Origin: Pseudomonas paralactis
GTDB taxonomy: Bacteria; Pseudomonadota; Gammaproteobacteria; Pseudomonadales; Pseudomonadaceae
Assembly (NCBI RefSeq): GCF_001439735.1
Contig: NZ_JYLN01000016.1
Coordinates: forward strand, 1-61,665
DNA length: 61,665 nucleotides
Direction of reading: 5' to 3'
The notes beneath the pieces were generated by a model. The model worked only from the letters and a program-made list of their open reading frames with translations. It ran no database searches and had not been told where the DNA came from. Positions 25,148 through 33,730 of this stretch are shown piece by piece. Numbering within the stretch: position 1 is the first letter of the stretch; each line of letters opens with the position of its first letter. A program made the position numbers and the translations under genes.

Positions 25148-25873
25148 ATGACCCTCTTAGAACTCAAAACGGCTTGGCTCGCCAAATGGCGTCTGATTCT
25201 TGACGACGGCCTTAGCCGAATGGATAACCCCGAGGCTCACAGATCTATGTGCAGGTGGGAAACCAAGGGCATGCTGGAGGCAGGGGTGATTGATCAAATG
25301 GAAAAGATGGAAATGGACGAGTTGGCTGACGCGGCCTATTGGCATGCCGTCGAAGAACTGGCTACCGACGTTGAGGGATACATGTTTGGTGGACACTACG
25401 ATGTAGTGCGCAGAGCCGGATCGGAGTGCATTGGGCAGATAATGTCCAACACGTACTATTCAGTCACCGGCCCTGGTGCCTGTGGGTTTGATGGAAAGGT
25501 GGTTGGCACCAACCGTGACCGTCGCCTGGAATTTCGCAATAGCAATAAAGCCTGGGCTATAGAGGGGCTGCTGCTTATCGCACCATCCGGTGAGCTGTAC
25601 GACTTGGTGCAGACTGCACAAGTTATCAATGGGAAGGTTTATCCAATCATCTGCGACGCTGACACCTACCGGGCGGTGGTAGATTGCGCCCAGGTCGCCT
25701 TGGAGGAGCATGATTTTGAAAGTTACCGCAAGGCCAGGCCCCTACTGCAATGCGCCCAATTCACCAAGTGCGCCGCTTGTTTGGACCAGTTCGTGCTGCG
25801 AGAAGACTGCCTGAAGTGTTCAGGTCAGGGTTTTCTATCTAGGAACCCAAATCAGCCAAGCTCATCGGCGTAG
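25148..25873 (+). CDS. SOS-controlled phage protein of unknown function (candidate antirepressor)
   Basis: This 241-residue protein has no recognised catalytic domain. The N-terminal half is acidic and helical (EMDELADAAYWHAVEELATD), the middle mixed, and residues 208-230 form a four-Cys zinc-ribbon-like knuckle (CAACLDQFVLREDCLKC). It stands alone behind a perfect LexA box. The phage repressor at 51858 has no peptidase domain for RecA-stimulated self-cleavage, so SOS induction would need a separate protein. In phage 186 that job is done by the LexA-controlled Tum. I infer a similar role from regulation only. Confidence 0.6.
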   Translation: MTLLELKTAWLAKWRLILDDGLSRMDNPEAHRSMCRWETKGMLEAGVIDQMEKMEMDELADAAYWHAVEELATDVEGYMFGGHYDVVRRAGSECIGQIMSNTYYSVTGPGACGFDGKVVGTNRDRRLEFRNSNKAWAIEGLLLIAPSGELYDLVQTAQVINGKVYPIICDADTYRAVVDCAQVALEEHDFESYRKARPLLQCAQFTKCAACLDQFVLREDCLKCSGQGFLSRNPNQPSSSA

Positions 25874-26061
25874 GCAGCAGCCGCCTCCTCGCTTAACTCG
25901 CGCCACTCTACCTTGCTGACAAGGCCTCGCTGAGCAAGGTGATCGGCTACAAGACAACGAAAATCGTATCTTTCTTCCGGCGTGGCCGAAAAAAAGGAGC
26001 AAACTTTGCGGCTTCCACCAAAAACCCCAATCTCTTTAATTTTCAGAATATACCCCGCCAT
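25852..26061 (-). CDS. small hypothetical protein
   Basis: A 69-residue protein with AGGGAG 8 nt before the ATG. It starts with a short strand-rich part (GYILKIKEIGVFGGSRKVCSFFSATPEERYDF) and ends with an acidic Ala-rich helix. It overlaps the end of the SOS-controlled gene by 22 bp, convergently. No family recognised. Confidence 0.55.
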   Translation of the reverse strand: MAGYILKIKEIGVFGGSRKVCSFFSATPEERYDFRCLVADHLAQRGLVSKVEWRELSEEAAAAYADELG

Positions 26062-26144
26062 GACGAATCTCCCTGCTTGATGTCAAAATTCTAGAGAGGG
26101 GTCGGGGCGCGGCCGTTCATTGAAATCGACGAACGGAAATAGAT

Positions 26145-26825
26145 ATGTGTGGAAGGCTCTCGCAGTACAGCGGTATCCACGACTTCGTCGCGGCATTAAG
26201 CATGCCCAACGCGCTGGTTAATTCCGTAGGGGATCTGCCGCTTGACCGCTATAACGTCGCTCCTACGACCCAGGTTGCACTACTGCATTTGCAGGGCGAG
26301 CTGCTTCACGCCGACCCAGTGCGCTGGGGCTGGCGACCGCACTGGGCAAAGGACCGAGCCGCGCCAATCAATGCCCGAGTTGAGAAGGTCGCTCATGGGC
26401 CATTCTTCCGCTCGATCTGGCCGCATCGCGCAATCGCGCCAATAGATAACTGGTTTGAATGGGTCGATGAAGGCGGGCCAAAAAAACAGCCCTACCTGAT
26501 CCGTAGACGGGATGGCGCGCCGGTGCTATGTGCATCCATCGGCCAGCTACCTGACCCCGATGAGGGGCCAGGCGAGCATGACGGGTTCGTGATTATCACT
26601 GCCGACAGTGCCGGCGGCATGGTGGACATTCACGACAGAAGGCCCGTGGTGTTGACCCCGGACCTGGCCCGTGAATGGCTGGACCCGGCAACGCCCAAGG
26701 AGCGTGCCGAGCAGATGGTGTTGCACCAGGGCGAGCCGTCCGAGTCCTTTGAATGGTTCAAGGTTGACGTCGCGGTGGGCAACGTGAAGAACAAACAGGC
26801 CGGTTTGATCCAGCCCTTGAGTTAG
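26145..26825 (+). CDS. SOS response-associated peptidase-fold protein (YedK/HMCES)
   Basis: This 226-residue SRAP protein traps abasic sites in single-stranded DNA through a thiazolidine link. The nucleophile Cys2 in MCGRLSQ becomes N-terminal after Met removal. RYNVAPTTQ near residue 36 supplies the conserved Asn, ARVEKV near 77 the Glu, and a His near 165 completes the site. No LexA box is visible directly upstream, although one lies 1 kb before. It may protect replicating phage DNA. Confidence 0.9.
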   Translation: MCGRLSQYSGIHDFVAALSMPNALVNSVGDLPLDRYNVAPTTQVALLHLQGELLHADPVRWGWRPHWAKDRAAPINARVEKVAHGPFFRSIWPHRAIAPIDNWFEWVDEGGPKKQPYLIRRRDGAPVLCASIGQLPDPDEGPGEHDGFVIITADSAGGMVDIHDRRPVVLTPDLAREWLDPATPKERAEQMVLHQGEPSESFEWFKVDVAVGNVKNKQAGLIQPLS

Positions 26826-27616
26826 AAAAGTCCGCCGAAGGCGTTGGGCTCCCAGTTCATGATCACCAGCTCGCCGCTAACTTCGGCCTTCGCCTGGCGT
26901 TGATTGGCCGTGCTGTATCGAATATCCACCGTTTCGAAGTGGAATCCCTCAAACACCCGCCTGATATCGGGGTGATCGTTGATGCTCACCATCACCTTGC
27001 CCTTGCAACGCCGCATGAACTCGGCCATCCGCTCATAGTTTTCGAAGGGGAAGTCCACGCCATAGCCGGCGGTCTGCCAATACGGTGGGTCCATGTAATG
27101 GAAGGTATGTGGCCGGTCATAGCGCTCGGCGCACTCAAGCCACCCGAGATTCTCGACGTAGGTACCGGACAAGCGTTGCCAGGCTGCAGACAGGTTCTCC
27201 TCGATCCTCAGCAGGTTGATGGCCGGCCCCGTCGTTGCGGTACCGAAAGTTTGCCCACTGACCTTCCCGGCGAAAGCGTGATGCTGCAGGTAGAAGAACC
27301 GGGCCGCGCGCTGGATGTCGGTAAGGGTTTCGGGCCGGGTCATTTTCTGCCATTCAAAGACCTGCCTGGAGCTGAGCGCCCATTTGAACTGGCGCACGAA
27401 CTCTTCCAGGTGGTTCTGCACGACGCGGTACAGCGTCACCAGGTCGCCGTTGATATCGTTGAGAACTTCAACCGGCGCAGCTTGGGGCCGCATGAAGTAA
27501 AGCGCGGCGCCACCAGCAAAAACCTCGACATAGCATTCATGGGGTGGAAACAGTGGTATTAGACGATCTGCCAAGCGGCGCTTGCCGCCCATCCAAGGGA
27601 TAATTGGTGTGCTCAT
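26822..27616 (-). CDS. DNA adenine-N6 methyltransferase (Dam/D12 class)
   Basis: This is a 264-residue class D12 methyltransferase. The AdoMet motif I is WMGGKRRLADRLIPLFP near residue 8 with EVFAGGAALYF near 33. Catalytic motif IV is DPPYW near 175, and a region SINDHPDIRRVF follows near 208. Size and motifs fit Dam-like GATC methylases carried by phages, but specificity is unproven. The start has AAGGATC upstream. It ends overlapping the YedK gene tail-to-tail by 4 bp and lies next to cos. Confidence 0.85.
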   Translation of the reverse strand: MSTPIIPWMGGKRRLADRLIPLFPPHECYVEVFAGGAALYFMRPQAAPVEVLNDINGDLVTLYRVVQNHLEEFVRQFKWALSSRQVFEWQKMTRPETLTDIQRAARFFYLQHHAFAGKVSGQTFGTATTGPAINLLRIEENLSAAWQRLSGTYVENLGWLECAERYDRPHTFHYMDPPYWQTAGYGVDFPFENYERMAEFMRRCKGKVMVSINDHPDIRRVFEGFHFETVDIRYSTANQRQAKAEVSGELVIMNWEPNAFGGLF

Positions 27617-27656
27617 AAGTGATCCTTGTTTTGAAAATTGGATTCGCTTAGGCTTC

Positions 27657-27773
27657 GCACCCCCTGCGCAGTGGGGCGAGGCCTTGGTTGGAGCACTCGG
27701 CGTGTTCGAGTGACTCAGCGTCGAACCGATGTTGACGCACCGGTTCGTCGCCTCGTTTACTGCGCAGGGGGTT
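27657..27773. other. putative cos (packaging) site
   Basis: The non-coding gap between dam and the portal gene holds GGCGAGGCCTTGGTTGGAG at 27675-27693, followed by CAC. The P2 cohesive end as I recall it is GGCGAGGCGGGGAAAGCAC, so the first eight bases are identical. It sits inside a long inverted repeat: CCCCCTGCGCAGT at about 27660 against ACTGCGCAGGGGG at about 27758. Position directly downstream of the portal gene Q is where P2-like phages have cos. The nicking position is not deduced. Confidence 0.65.
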
Positions 27774-28823
27774 TTAAGCCCCTACGGGAATTTCATAAGG
27801 TTTGAAGCGCACGACCTCCTCCCCAAGCCACTCATTCACCTGCGCCATACGCGCCTGAATCGGCTCCAGTTCATTGGCCGCGTAGATCTGCGCCGCTTCC
27901 CTGATTGATCCAAACCCACCCGCGTTTTGCGGCACGATGCCCATCAGCTGCGGCGGAATACGCAAGCTGGCCAGCACGTCATCGCGGGTCTGATTTTTTA
28001 TCGAGTTGAATTCATCCTTGGCTGTCACTTCGCTGACCGGAATGATCTGCAGCCCGTCTTTTTTGCCGTTGGGCGAGTACACAAACAGGTTGCGGAAGTT
28101 GCCAGGCCCCTTGGAGTCCTTCAACGCCTTGCGTAGGGAGTCGACGTCCGCTTCGTTCTGCGCGGCGTCGGTCATGTAAAGAATGAAACCGGCATGACTG
28201 CCGTTCTCGTAATACTTGCGACGGAAAAGCGTGGCTGACTCATTCAACAATGCCGACTGCAGGGCGCTGATCCACTCGGGCAGGCCGTAGACTTCCTGGT
28301 GCAGATCCGCCTCCCGGAGATGGAAAACGGTGCCTGGCTCAAATTCATGCTCTTGCTTCCAGCCCTGGACCATGAACTGCCGGCCGTCCTTGCCCTGGCG
28401 CATGTACTTCGCCAGGGGTGGCACCAGCTCGCGCACCGGACCAAGCATTGAGCGCCGGGCCTCCAGATAACCGTTTCCAAGGCACAGGAAGTCCAGGGCG
28501 AACTGTTCGAACGCCGCGCGCGATAGCAGCCGATGCGGGATGAAGGTCTTGCTCAACAGGTTGCGCTTGAACATTAAGCCCGAGTGCAGATGCACGCTGG
28601 ATCCCACCGACCGTGCCAGCCCATCCAAAGACAGCGGGGGCTCGTACCAGCGCCCGTTAAACCAGCACTCCAGATAATCGAACACCTCCCGACCGCTCAG
28701 TACGGGTGACGGGTCGCCGAAGCTGAACGCCTCCATCTTGCTATTACTGCGCGGGATAAACTCTTGCGTTACCACGCCGGGTGCCTGAGCCAGTTGCTTG
28801 TTATTTCTGCGGCGGTTCGACAT
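27774..28823 (-). CDS. phage portal protein (P2 gpQ)
   Basis: This 349-residue portal forms the dodecameric ring at the head vertex through which DNA enters. Recognisable are SFGDPSPVLSG near residue 31, the YLECWFNGRWYEPP block near 47, and NAGGFGSIREAAQIY near 308, a conserved stretch of gpQ. I start at the ATG at 28823 (MSNRRRNNKQ), where the TGA stop of the terminase gene shares a base (TGATG). The longer upstream frame would lie inside the terminase gene. Length equals P2 gpQ (344). Confidence 0.92.
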   Translation of the reverse strand: MSNRRRNNKQLAQAPGVVTQEFIPRSNSKMEAFSFGDPSPVLSGREVFDYLECWFNGRWYEPPLSLDGLARSVGSSVHLHSGLMFKRNLLSKTFIPHRLLSRAAFEQFALDFLCLGNGYLEARRSMLGPVRELVPPLAKYMRQGKDGRQFMVQGWKQEHEFEPGTVFHLREADLHQEVYGLPEWISALQSALLNESATLFRRKYYENGSHAGFILYMTDAAQNEADVDSLRKALKDSKGPGNFRNLFVYSPNGKKDGLQIIPVSEVTAKDEFNSIKNQTRDDVLASLRIPPQLMGIVPQNAGGFGSIREAAQIYAANELEPIQARMAQVNEWLGEEVVRFKPYEIPVGA

Positions 28824-30580
28824 CAAAAAATCTCCATCCGCCCGGTGTTGGCAGAGGTCTGCCCCTCCAGCGGTTCGTTGTGCAATGCGTGAAAGAGCGC
28901 CCATGCCAGATCGGCGTGGCCGGTGTTGTCGTTGCGGCCGGCGGTGTAGGTGAATTGGCGACCGCCTGCGGTGATGGTCTTGCGGATCGCCATCAGCGAC
29001 TGCGCCATGTCGGTCCAGCCAGCGTCGAACTCCAGCCGGCCCCGGTGGATCACGTCGTAAGCCTTCAGCACCAGGCGCGTCTTGACCTCGGGCGAATAGC
29101 TGAACGTGGTGACATTGGGGAAGAATTGGCGCACCAGCTGCGCCACGCCGCTGCCCAGGCCGGTGACGTCGATCCCGATATACGTCACCCAGTAGCGGTC
29201 GCAGACGGCTTTAATCACGCTGGCCTGCGCCGCGAAGTCCATCCCACGGAATTGGTGACGTTCCAACACCCGGAATTTGCCGCCCGGTACCAGCGGCGGC
29301 GCGACCACCACCAGGCCGGAGCAGTCGCCGGTTTCCGCAGGGTCATAGCCCACCCACACCTGACGATCACCAAACGGGCGCATGGCAAACGGCTTGTAGT
29401 CCTCGGCCCACTCGACCCAGCTGTCGACCATGCAAGGCTGCAGCACCGTCAGCGGGAAAATGCTCGCCCCGTCGTCAACGAACTCGCACATCAGCAGGTT
29501 GGCGAACGCCTCGGGACTGTACTCGCGGCGCAGTTCCTCAATATCGAACAGGTCGCAGCCGCCCTGCTCCGCGTCGAGAATGGTGACGATCTGGCGCCAC
29601 AACCGGTCCTCGCAGAATCGCCCTTGCTGGAGCGCACCATGGGAAACATCAACCTTGGTGTGTTGCACCGCCGGCTTGCCCTTATTGAATCGCTCGCCAG
29701 TCCAGAATGTGTAGGCCTCATGAGCCATGGTCGAGGGCGTCGAGAAGTAGGTTTTGCGCCACTTCTTGTGCATCGCCATACCCGACGCGACTTTGTTCAG
29801 CTCTTCGAATTTGAACGTCCAGAAGAATTCGTCAAAGTAGAAATTGCCGTGATAGCCCTGGGCGGTGCGCGCATTGGTACCGAGAAAAAACAGCTCGGCG
29901 CCATTGGGCAAGACAATGGGATCGCCGGTCAGCTCAACACCAATGACCTCGCGGGCAAACGCCTGGATGTATCCCCGAAACAGGTAAGCCTGGTTCTTCG
30001 AAGCCGACAGGAATATCTGATTGCGCCCGGTCTCCAGCGCATCAATGAACGCCTCGCGAGCAAAGTAGTAAGTGGCGCCGATCTGCCGGCTTTTGAGGAT
30101 TACGCGAGTGCGCTGGTTTCCCGCCCGATACCAATCTTTCTGGTAGTCGAAACACCCATCGATAAACGCTTCGCGCAGCAGCTCGATCTGGTCTTCGCTG
30201 ATGTCGTTTTTTGGCGTCTTCTTCTTCGGCCCTTCGTTGCGCTTGGCAAGGTTGGGGTTGAGTTCGGTTTCGGTACCGCCCCCCTGAAAACGCTGAATGC
30301 GCGCCTGGCGCTCCAACTGCCGGTGCAACAGGTCAATTTCCTTGAAGTCACCGCCGCTCTTGCCTTCCTTGAGGATCAATTGCACCAGGCGCGCTTCCAG
30401 TGCGCCCCCAATCCGCTCAACGTTGTCGGCCCGGTCCCACTCGTCACGGGCCTTCCAGCTGTGTAGCGTTTTTTCCTTTTCGCCCGTAGCCTCGGCAATC
30501 TCGCAGATACGCCAACCCATCCAATAGAGGAACTTGGATTGGCGTCTGGGATCGATGGGGAGCAGTTCGGTCGTAGTCAT
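28823..30580 (-). CDS. terminase large (ATPase) subunit (P2 gpP)
   Basis: This 585-residue terminase has an N-terminal HTH-like region (MGWRICEIAEATGEKEKTLHSWKARDEW near residue 20). The ATPase Walker A-like segment is VILKSRQIGATYY near 160 and Walker B YFDEFFW near 243. The C-terminal nuclease has VGYDPAETGDCSGLVVV near 405 and GIDVTGLGSG near 468. It cuts at cos and pumps DNA through the portal. It is transcribed leftward with Q, as in P2. No ribosome site is visible before the ATG. Confidence 0.93.
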   Translation of the reverse strand: MTTTELLPIDPRRQSKFLYWMGWRICEIAEATGEKEKTLHSWKARDEWDRADNVERIGGALEARLVQLILKEGKSGGDFKEIDLLHRQLERQARIQRFQGGGTETELNPNLAKRNEGPKKKTPKNDISEDQIELLREAFIDGCFDYQKDWYRAGNQRTRVILKSRQIGATYYFAREAFIDALETGRNQIFLSASKNQAYLFRGYIQAFAREVIGVELTGDPIVLPNGAELFFLGTNARTAQGYHGNFYFDEFFWTFKFEELNKVASGMAMHKKWRKTYFSTPSTMAHEAYTFWTGERFNKGKPAVQHTKVDVSHGALQQGRFCEDRLWRQIVTILDAEQGGCDLFDIEELRREYSPEAFANLLMCEFVDDGASIFPLTVLQPCMVDSWVEWAEDYKPFAMRPFGDRQVWVGYDPAETGDCSGLVVVAPPLVPGGKFRVLERHQFRGMDFAAQASVIKAVCDRYWVTYIGIDVTGLGSGVAQLVRQFFPNVTTFSYSPEVKTRLVLKAYDVIHRGRLEFDAGWTDMAQSLMAIRKTITAGGRQFTYTAGRNDNTGHADLAWALFHALHNEPLEGQTSANTGRMEIF

Positions 30581-30627
30581 GGCCGCGATGCTGCCGCTCT
30601 GGCCTGCGACTCAGTAGCGCCGCCCCT

Positions 30628-30646
30628 TGTAGATCCGCCCTCTACA
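30628..30646. promoter_or_regulatory. Ogr-type activator site in the P/O divergent promoter region
   Basis: TTGTAG..CTACAA is a 6-bp inverted repeat giving TGT-N13-ACA at 30628-30646. The same pattern precedes V and FI. GC-rich CGCGCGCG begins 23 bp after the ACA, as at V. Because the dyad is symmetrical it may serve both divergent transcripts. Confidence 0.65.
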
Positions 30647-30735
30647 ATCTCGTCCCGTTGCCGCAACTCGCGCGCGTCACGACCATGCCCCTCATTGCAA
30701 CGCACTTAGCGCCCAACGCATTGAGGATTCCAGGC

Positions 30736-31566
30736 ATGAAGAAATTTCGCAGTAATTGGTTCCGTGTCGCCGTCGAGGGCGCTACCTCGGACAAGCGCAC
30801 CATCAAACGCAGTTGGCTGGAACAGGCGGCGAAAAACTTCAACCCATCCACCTACGGCGCCCGGATCTGGCTGGAGCACTTCCGCAGTTTGCTGCCAGAC
30901 AGCCCGTTCAAAGCCTACGGCGACGTGCTCGCGGTCAAGACCGAAGAAGTGGAAATCAACGGTCAGAAGAAGCTGGCCCTGTTTGCACAGGTCGAGCCGA
31001 CGCCCGACCTGATCGCTATGAACAAGGCCAAGCAGAAGATTTACACCTCCATCGAAATCGACGACAGCTTCTCGGATACGGGCGAGGCGTACATCGTCGG
31101 CCTGGCTGTGACCGATTCCCCGGCCAGTCTGGGCACCGACGTGCTGTCCTTCTCGGCGCAGAAACCAGAATCCAGCCCATTCAAAGACCGCCACTACTCG
31201 GCGACGTCGATGTTCACCGAGGCCGTTGAAACGGAACTGCGGTTTGAAGAAGTCGAAGACAAGCCCAGCCTCAGCGCCCAGCTTTTCAGCAAGGTCCAGG
31301 CGCTGCTGGGCGGTAAACAGGCGAGGGACGATGCAGAGTTCGCCCAGATCGGCCAGGCCGTCGAAGCGATCGCCGACCACGTCAAAGACCTGCCGGATCA
31401 AATTGCCGCAGAGAAGAAATTCTCCGGTGAACTGAACACCAAGGTCGAGCAGCTCAGCAGAGACCTGGTCGAGCTGAAAACGACCCTCGGCAACACACAA
31501 GACCACTCCCAAGCCCAGCGCCCACCGGTAACCGGCGGCGGCAAACAAGCCCTGGCTGAATTCTGA
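30736..31566 (+). CDS. capsid scaffolding protein/protease (P2 gpO)
   Basis: This 276-residue protein opens MKKFRSNWFRVAVEG, as P2-like gpO does. The N-terminal half is a serine protease (candidate His in RIWLEHFRSLLPDSPF near residue 53, Ser in TDSPASLGTDVLSF near 132). The C-terminal half is a helical scaffold (KDLPDQIAAEKKFSGELNTKVEQLSRDLVELKTTLG). It directs prohead assembly and matures the capsid. The frame is open 26 codons upstream, but those codons lie in the promoter and do not match the family. Confidence 0.9.
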   Translation: MKKFRSNWFRVAVEGATSDKRTIKRSWLEQAAKNFNPSTYGARIWLEHFRSLLPDSPFKAYGDVLAVKTEEVEINGQKKLALFAQVEPTPDLIAMNKAKQKIYTSIEIDDSFSDTGEAYIVGLAVTDSPASLGTDVLSFSAQKPESSPFKDRHYSATSMFTEAVETELRFEEVEDKPSLSAQLFSKVQALLGGKQARDDAEFAQIGQAVEAIADHVKDLPDQIAAEKKFSGELNTKVEQLSRDLVELKTTLGNTQDHSQAQRPPVTGGGKQALAEF

Positions 31567-31606
31567 CCTGCGGCCTCAACCGCCCAGCCCCCTATCGGAG
31601 ACACCC

Positions 31607-32629
31607 ATGCGTAACGACACTCGAAAACTCTTCACCGGCTACCTCGCCCAAGTGGCACAGATCAACGGCGTCGAATCGGCCACCGCCACGTTTAGCGTGG
31701 ACCCGACTATCCAGCAGCGCCTGGAAACCAAGATTCAGGAATCGAGCGAGTTCCTGACCAAAGTCAACGTCATCGGCGTCGACGAACAGGAAGGCGAGAA
31801 GGTCGGTTTAGGCGTCGGCGGCACCGTTGCCAGCCGCACCAACACCAAGGTCAAGAAGCGTGAGCCCAGCAGCATTGGCACCCTGTCCAGCGACAAATAC
31901 CGGGCAGAGCAGACCGACTTTGACACCTACGTCAGTTACAAGCAGCTCGACGCCTGGGCGAAGTTCCCTGACTTCCAAACTCGTCTTGCCAGCGCAATTG
32001 CCCAACGTCAGGCGCTCGACCGTATCCAAATCGGTTTCTACGGCACTTCGGCCGCCGAACAAACCGACCGCACCGCGCACCCATTGCTGGAAGACGTCAA
32101 CATCGGTTGGCTCCAGCAGTACCGCACTCACGCGCCTGACCGAGTGCTGAAAGAAGGTGCTGTCGCCGGCAAGATCACTATCGGCAAAACCGGTGATTTT
32201 AAGAACATCGACGCCCTGGTCTACGACGCCATCCAGCTGCTTGACCCCTGGTATCGCCGTAACCCCGGCCTGGTAGTGCTGACTGGTCGCGAGCTGGTCC
32301 ACGACAAGTTCTTGGCCTTGGTCAATAAGGACCAGGACGCGACCAACACCCTGGCGAGCGATCTGATCATCTCGCAACGCCGCGTCGGTGGCCTGCCCCT
32401 GTACGAAGTGCCGTATATGCCGGAAGGCGCCATCCTCATCACCACCTTCGCCAACCTGTCGGTGTACTGGCAGATCGGTGGGCGCCGCCGCTACCTCAAA
32501 GAGGAGCCGGAGTGGAACCGCGTCAGCAACTTCGAATCGTCGAACGAGGCATATGTGGTCGAGGAATACGGCCTTGGTTGCCTGCTGGAAAACATCACCC
32601 CAGTCGAAGAAGCCGGCAGCGAGGGTTAA
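31607..32629 (+). CDS. major capsid protein (P2 gpN)
   Basis: This 340-residue capsid protein has family features: MRNDTRKLFTGYLAQVA at the start, ESSEFLTKVNVIGVDEQEGEKVGLG near residue 45, WARF-like LDAWAKFPDFQTRL near 113, and a C-terminal VVEEYGLGCLLENI. GGAGA precedes the ATG by 7 nt. Its N-terminus is expected to be trimmed by gpO. Confidence 0.95.
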   Translation: MRNDTRKLFTGYLAQVAQINGVESATATFSVDPTIQQRLETKIQESSEFLTKVNVIGVDEQEGEKVGLGVGGTVASRTNTKVKKREPSSIGTLSSDKYRAEQTDFDTYVSYKQLDAWAKFPDFQTRLASAIAQRQALDRIQIGFYGTSAAEQTDRTAHPLLEDVNIGWLQQYRTHAPDRVLKEGAVAGKITIGKTGDFKNIDALVYDAIQLLDPWYRRNPGLVVLTGRELVHDKFLALVNKDQDATNTLASDLIISQRRVGGLPLYEVPYMPEGAILITTFANLSVYWQIGGRRRYLKEEPEWNRVSNFESSNEAYVVEEYGLGCLLENITPVEEAGSEG

Positions 32630-32633
32630 CCCC

Positions 32634-33335
32634 ATGGCACTCAGCATCGCTCAAGCCCACCAGCGCCGCGCACGCGCGGCCATGGAGGCAGCTAAAACGG
32701 CACCACAGCAATCCATGGCCGGTGCCACCGCCTACGAGCACCAACTGAATCAGCTGCTGCAGGACCGCTTGCGCTTGAAGGCCATCCAGTCCAACGAAGG
32801 CAAGGCCGCACTCAAACTGCAACTGCTGCCTGAGTACATCCCGTATGTAGAGGGTGTGCTCCAGGCTGGCAACGGCGCCCAGGACGACGTGATGACTACC
32901 GTCATGATCTGGCGCATCGATGTCGAGGACTACAGAGGCGCCCTGGACATTGCCGACTACGTGCTCAAGCACAAGCTGATCATGCCGGACCGTTTCGAAC
33001 GCACTACCGGTTGCCTGGTGGCGGAAGAAATCGCCACTGCAGCACTGAAAGCTCAAAAGGCCAATGGTTCTTTCGACTTGGCGATCCTGCACCGCACGGT
33101 AGAGCTGACCGAAGACGAGGACATGCCCGACCAAGCCCGCGCCAAGCTGTTCCTGGCGACCGGCCGCGCCACCCTGAATGGCATCACCGCCGAGGAACCC
33201 GGTCAACCGGGGCAGATCCAGGCGGGCATTGATTTGCTCAAGCGCGCCATCGAGTTGCACGACGGATGCGGCGGCAAAAAAGATTTGGACGGCGCCGAAC
33301 GCCTCCTGAAAAAACACGCTGCCACCGGCAGCTAA
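32634..33335 (+). CDS. terminase small subunit/endonuclease partner (P2 gpM)
   Basis: This 233-residue protein starts MALSIAQAHQRR with the ATG at 32634, four bases after the capsid stop. The mid-region GAQDDVMTTVMIWRIDVEDYRGALDIADYVLKH is typical of gpM, which recognises cos and forms the terminase with gpP. The longer frame upstream runs through gene N and is rejected. Confidence 0.92.
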   Translation: MALSIAQAHQRRARAAMEAAKTAPQQSMAGATAYEHQLNQLLQDRLRLKAIQSNEGKAALKLQLLPEYIPYVEGVLQAGNGAQDDVMTTVMIWRIDVEDYRGALDIADYVLKHKLIMPDRFERTTGCLVAEEIATAALKAQKANGSFDLAILHRTVELTEDEDMPDQARAKLFLATGRATLNGITAEEPGQPGQIQAGIDLLKRAIELHDGCGGKKDLDGAERLLKKHAATGS

Positions 33336-33433
33336 CCGAGCGTCCCCACGCACCCCGCCGGCTCGGGGCGGATCGGCCAGGCCGCTCCTCCTGAACGTGA
33401 AGCCCCGACCACCGGCGATCTATCGGAGCCGTC

Positions 33434-33730
33434 ATGAACACCGCCTTTGCCAATCCCTACCAGAGTGCTTTCACCCCTACGGAATCCGAACGACGCATGT
33501 CTGCAGCGGCTGAACAGTACGTCGCTGAAACAGAGGCATACGACCGCACCGTCTGCACTGGCCCCGTCATACGCGGCGCCATCATGCCTGCCAACTCGCA
33601 CGAACGGGGCCTTTCGAATCGCAACGCTGTGCGGGCGTTTGGCTACCTCTGCACGCAACATCCCGAATTCACAACGCAGCAGATCCGGCGTGAGATTACC
33701 CGCGCGGACAGCCGGGGTCCTTCCCTATGA
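33434..33730 (+). CDS. small protein inserted between gpM and gpL
   Basis: This is a 98-residue protein (MNTAFANPYQSAFTPTESERRMSAAAEQYVAE) preceded by CGGAG. It overlaps the gpL start by 4 bp (ATGA), so translation is coupled to gpL. It has no counterpart in the P2 gene order. The sequence SNRNAVRAFGYLCTQHPEFTTQQIRREI could be a helical DNA- or protein-binding segment. I cannot assign a role. Confidence 0.6.
   Translation: MNTAFANPYQSAFTPTESERRMSAAAEQYVAETEAYDRTVCTGPVIRGAIMPANSHERGLSNRNAVRAFGYLCTQHPEFTTQQIRREITRADSRGPSL

Noticed and set aside
28781..30466. 561-codon frame opposite the terminase
   Set aside because: Antisense to gpP, whose motifs and position are clear.
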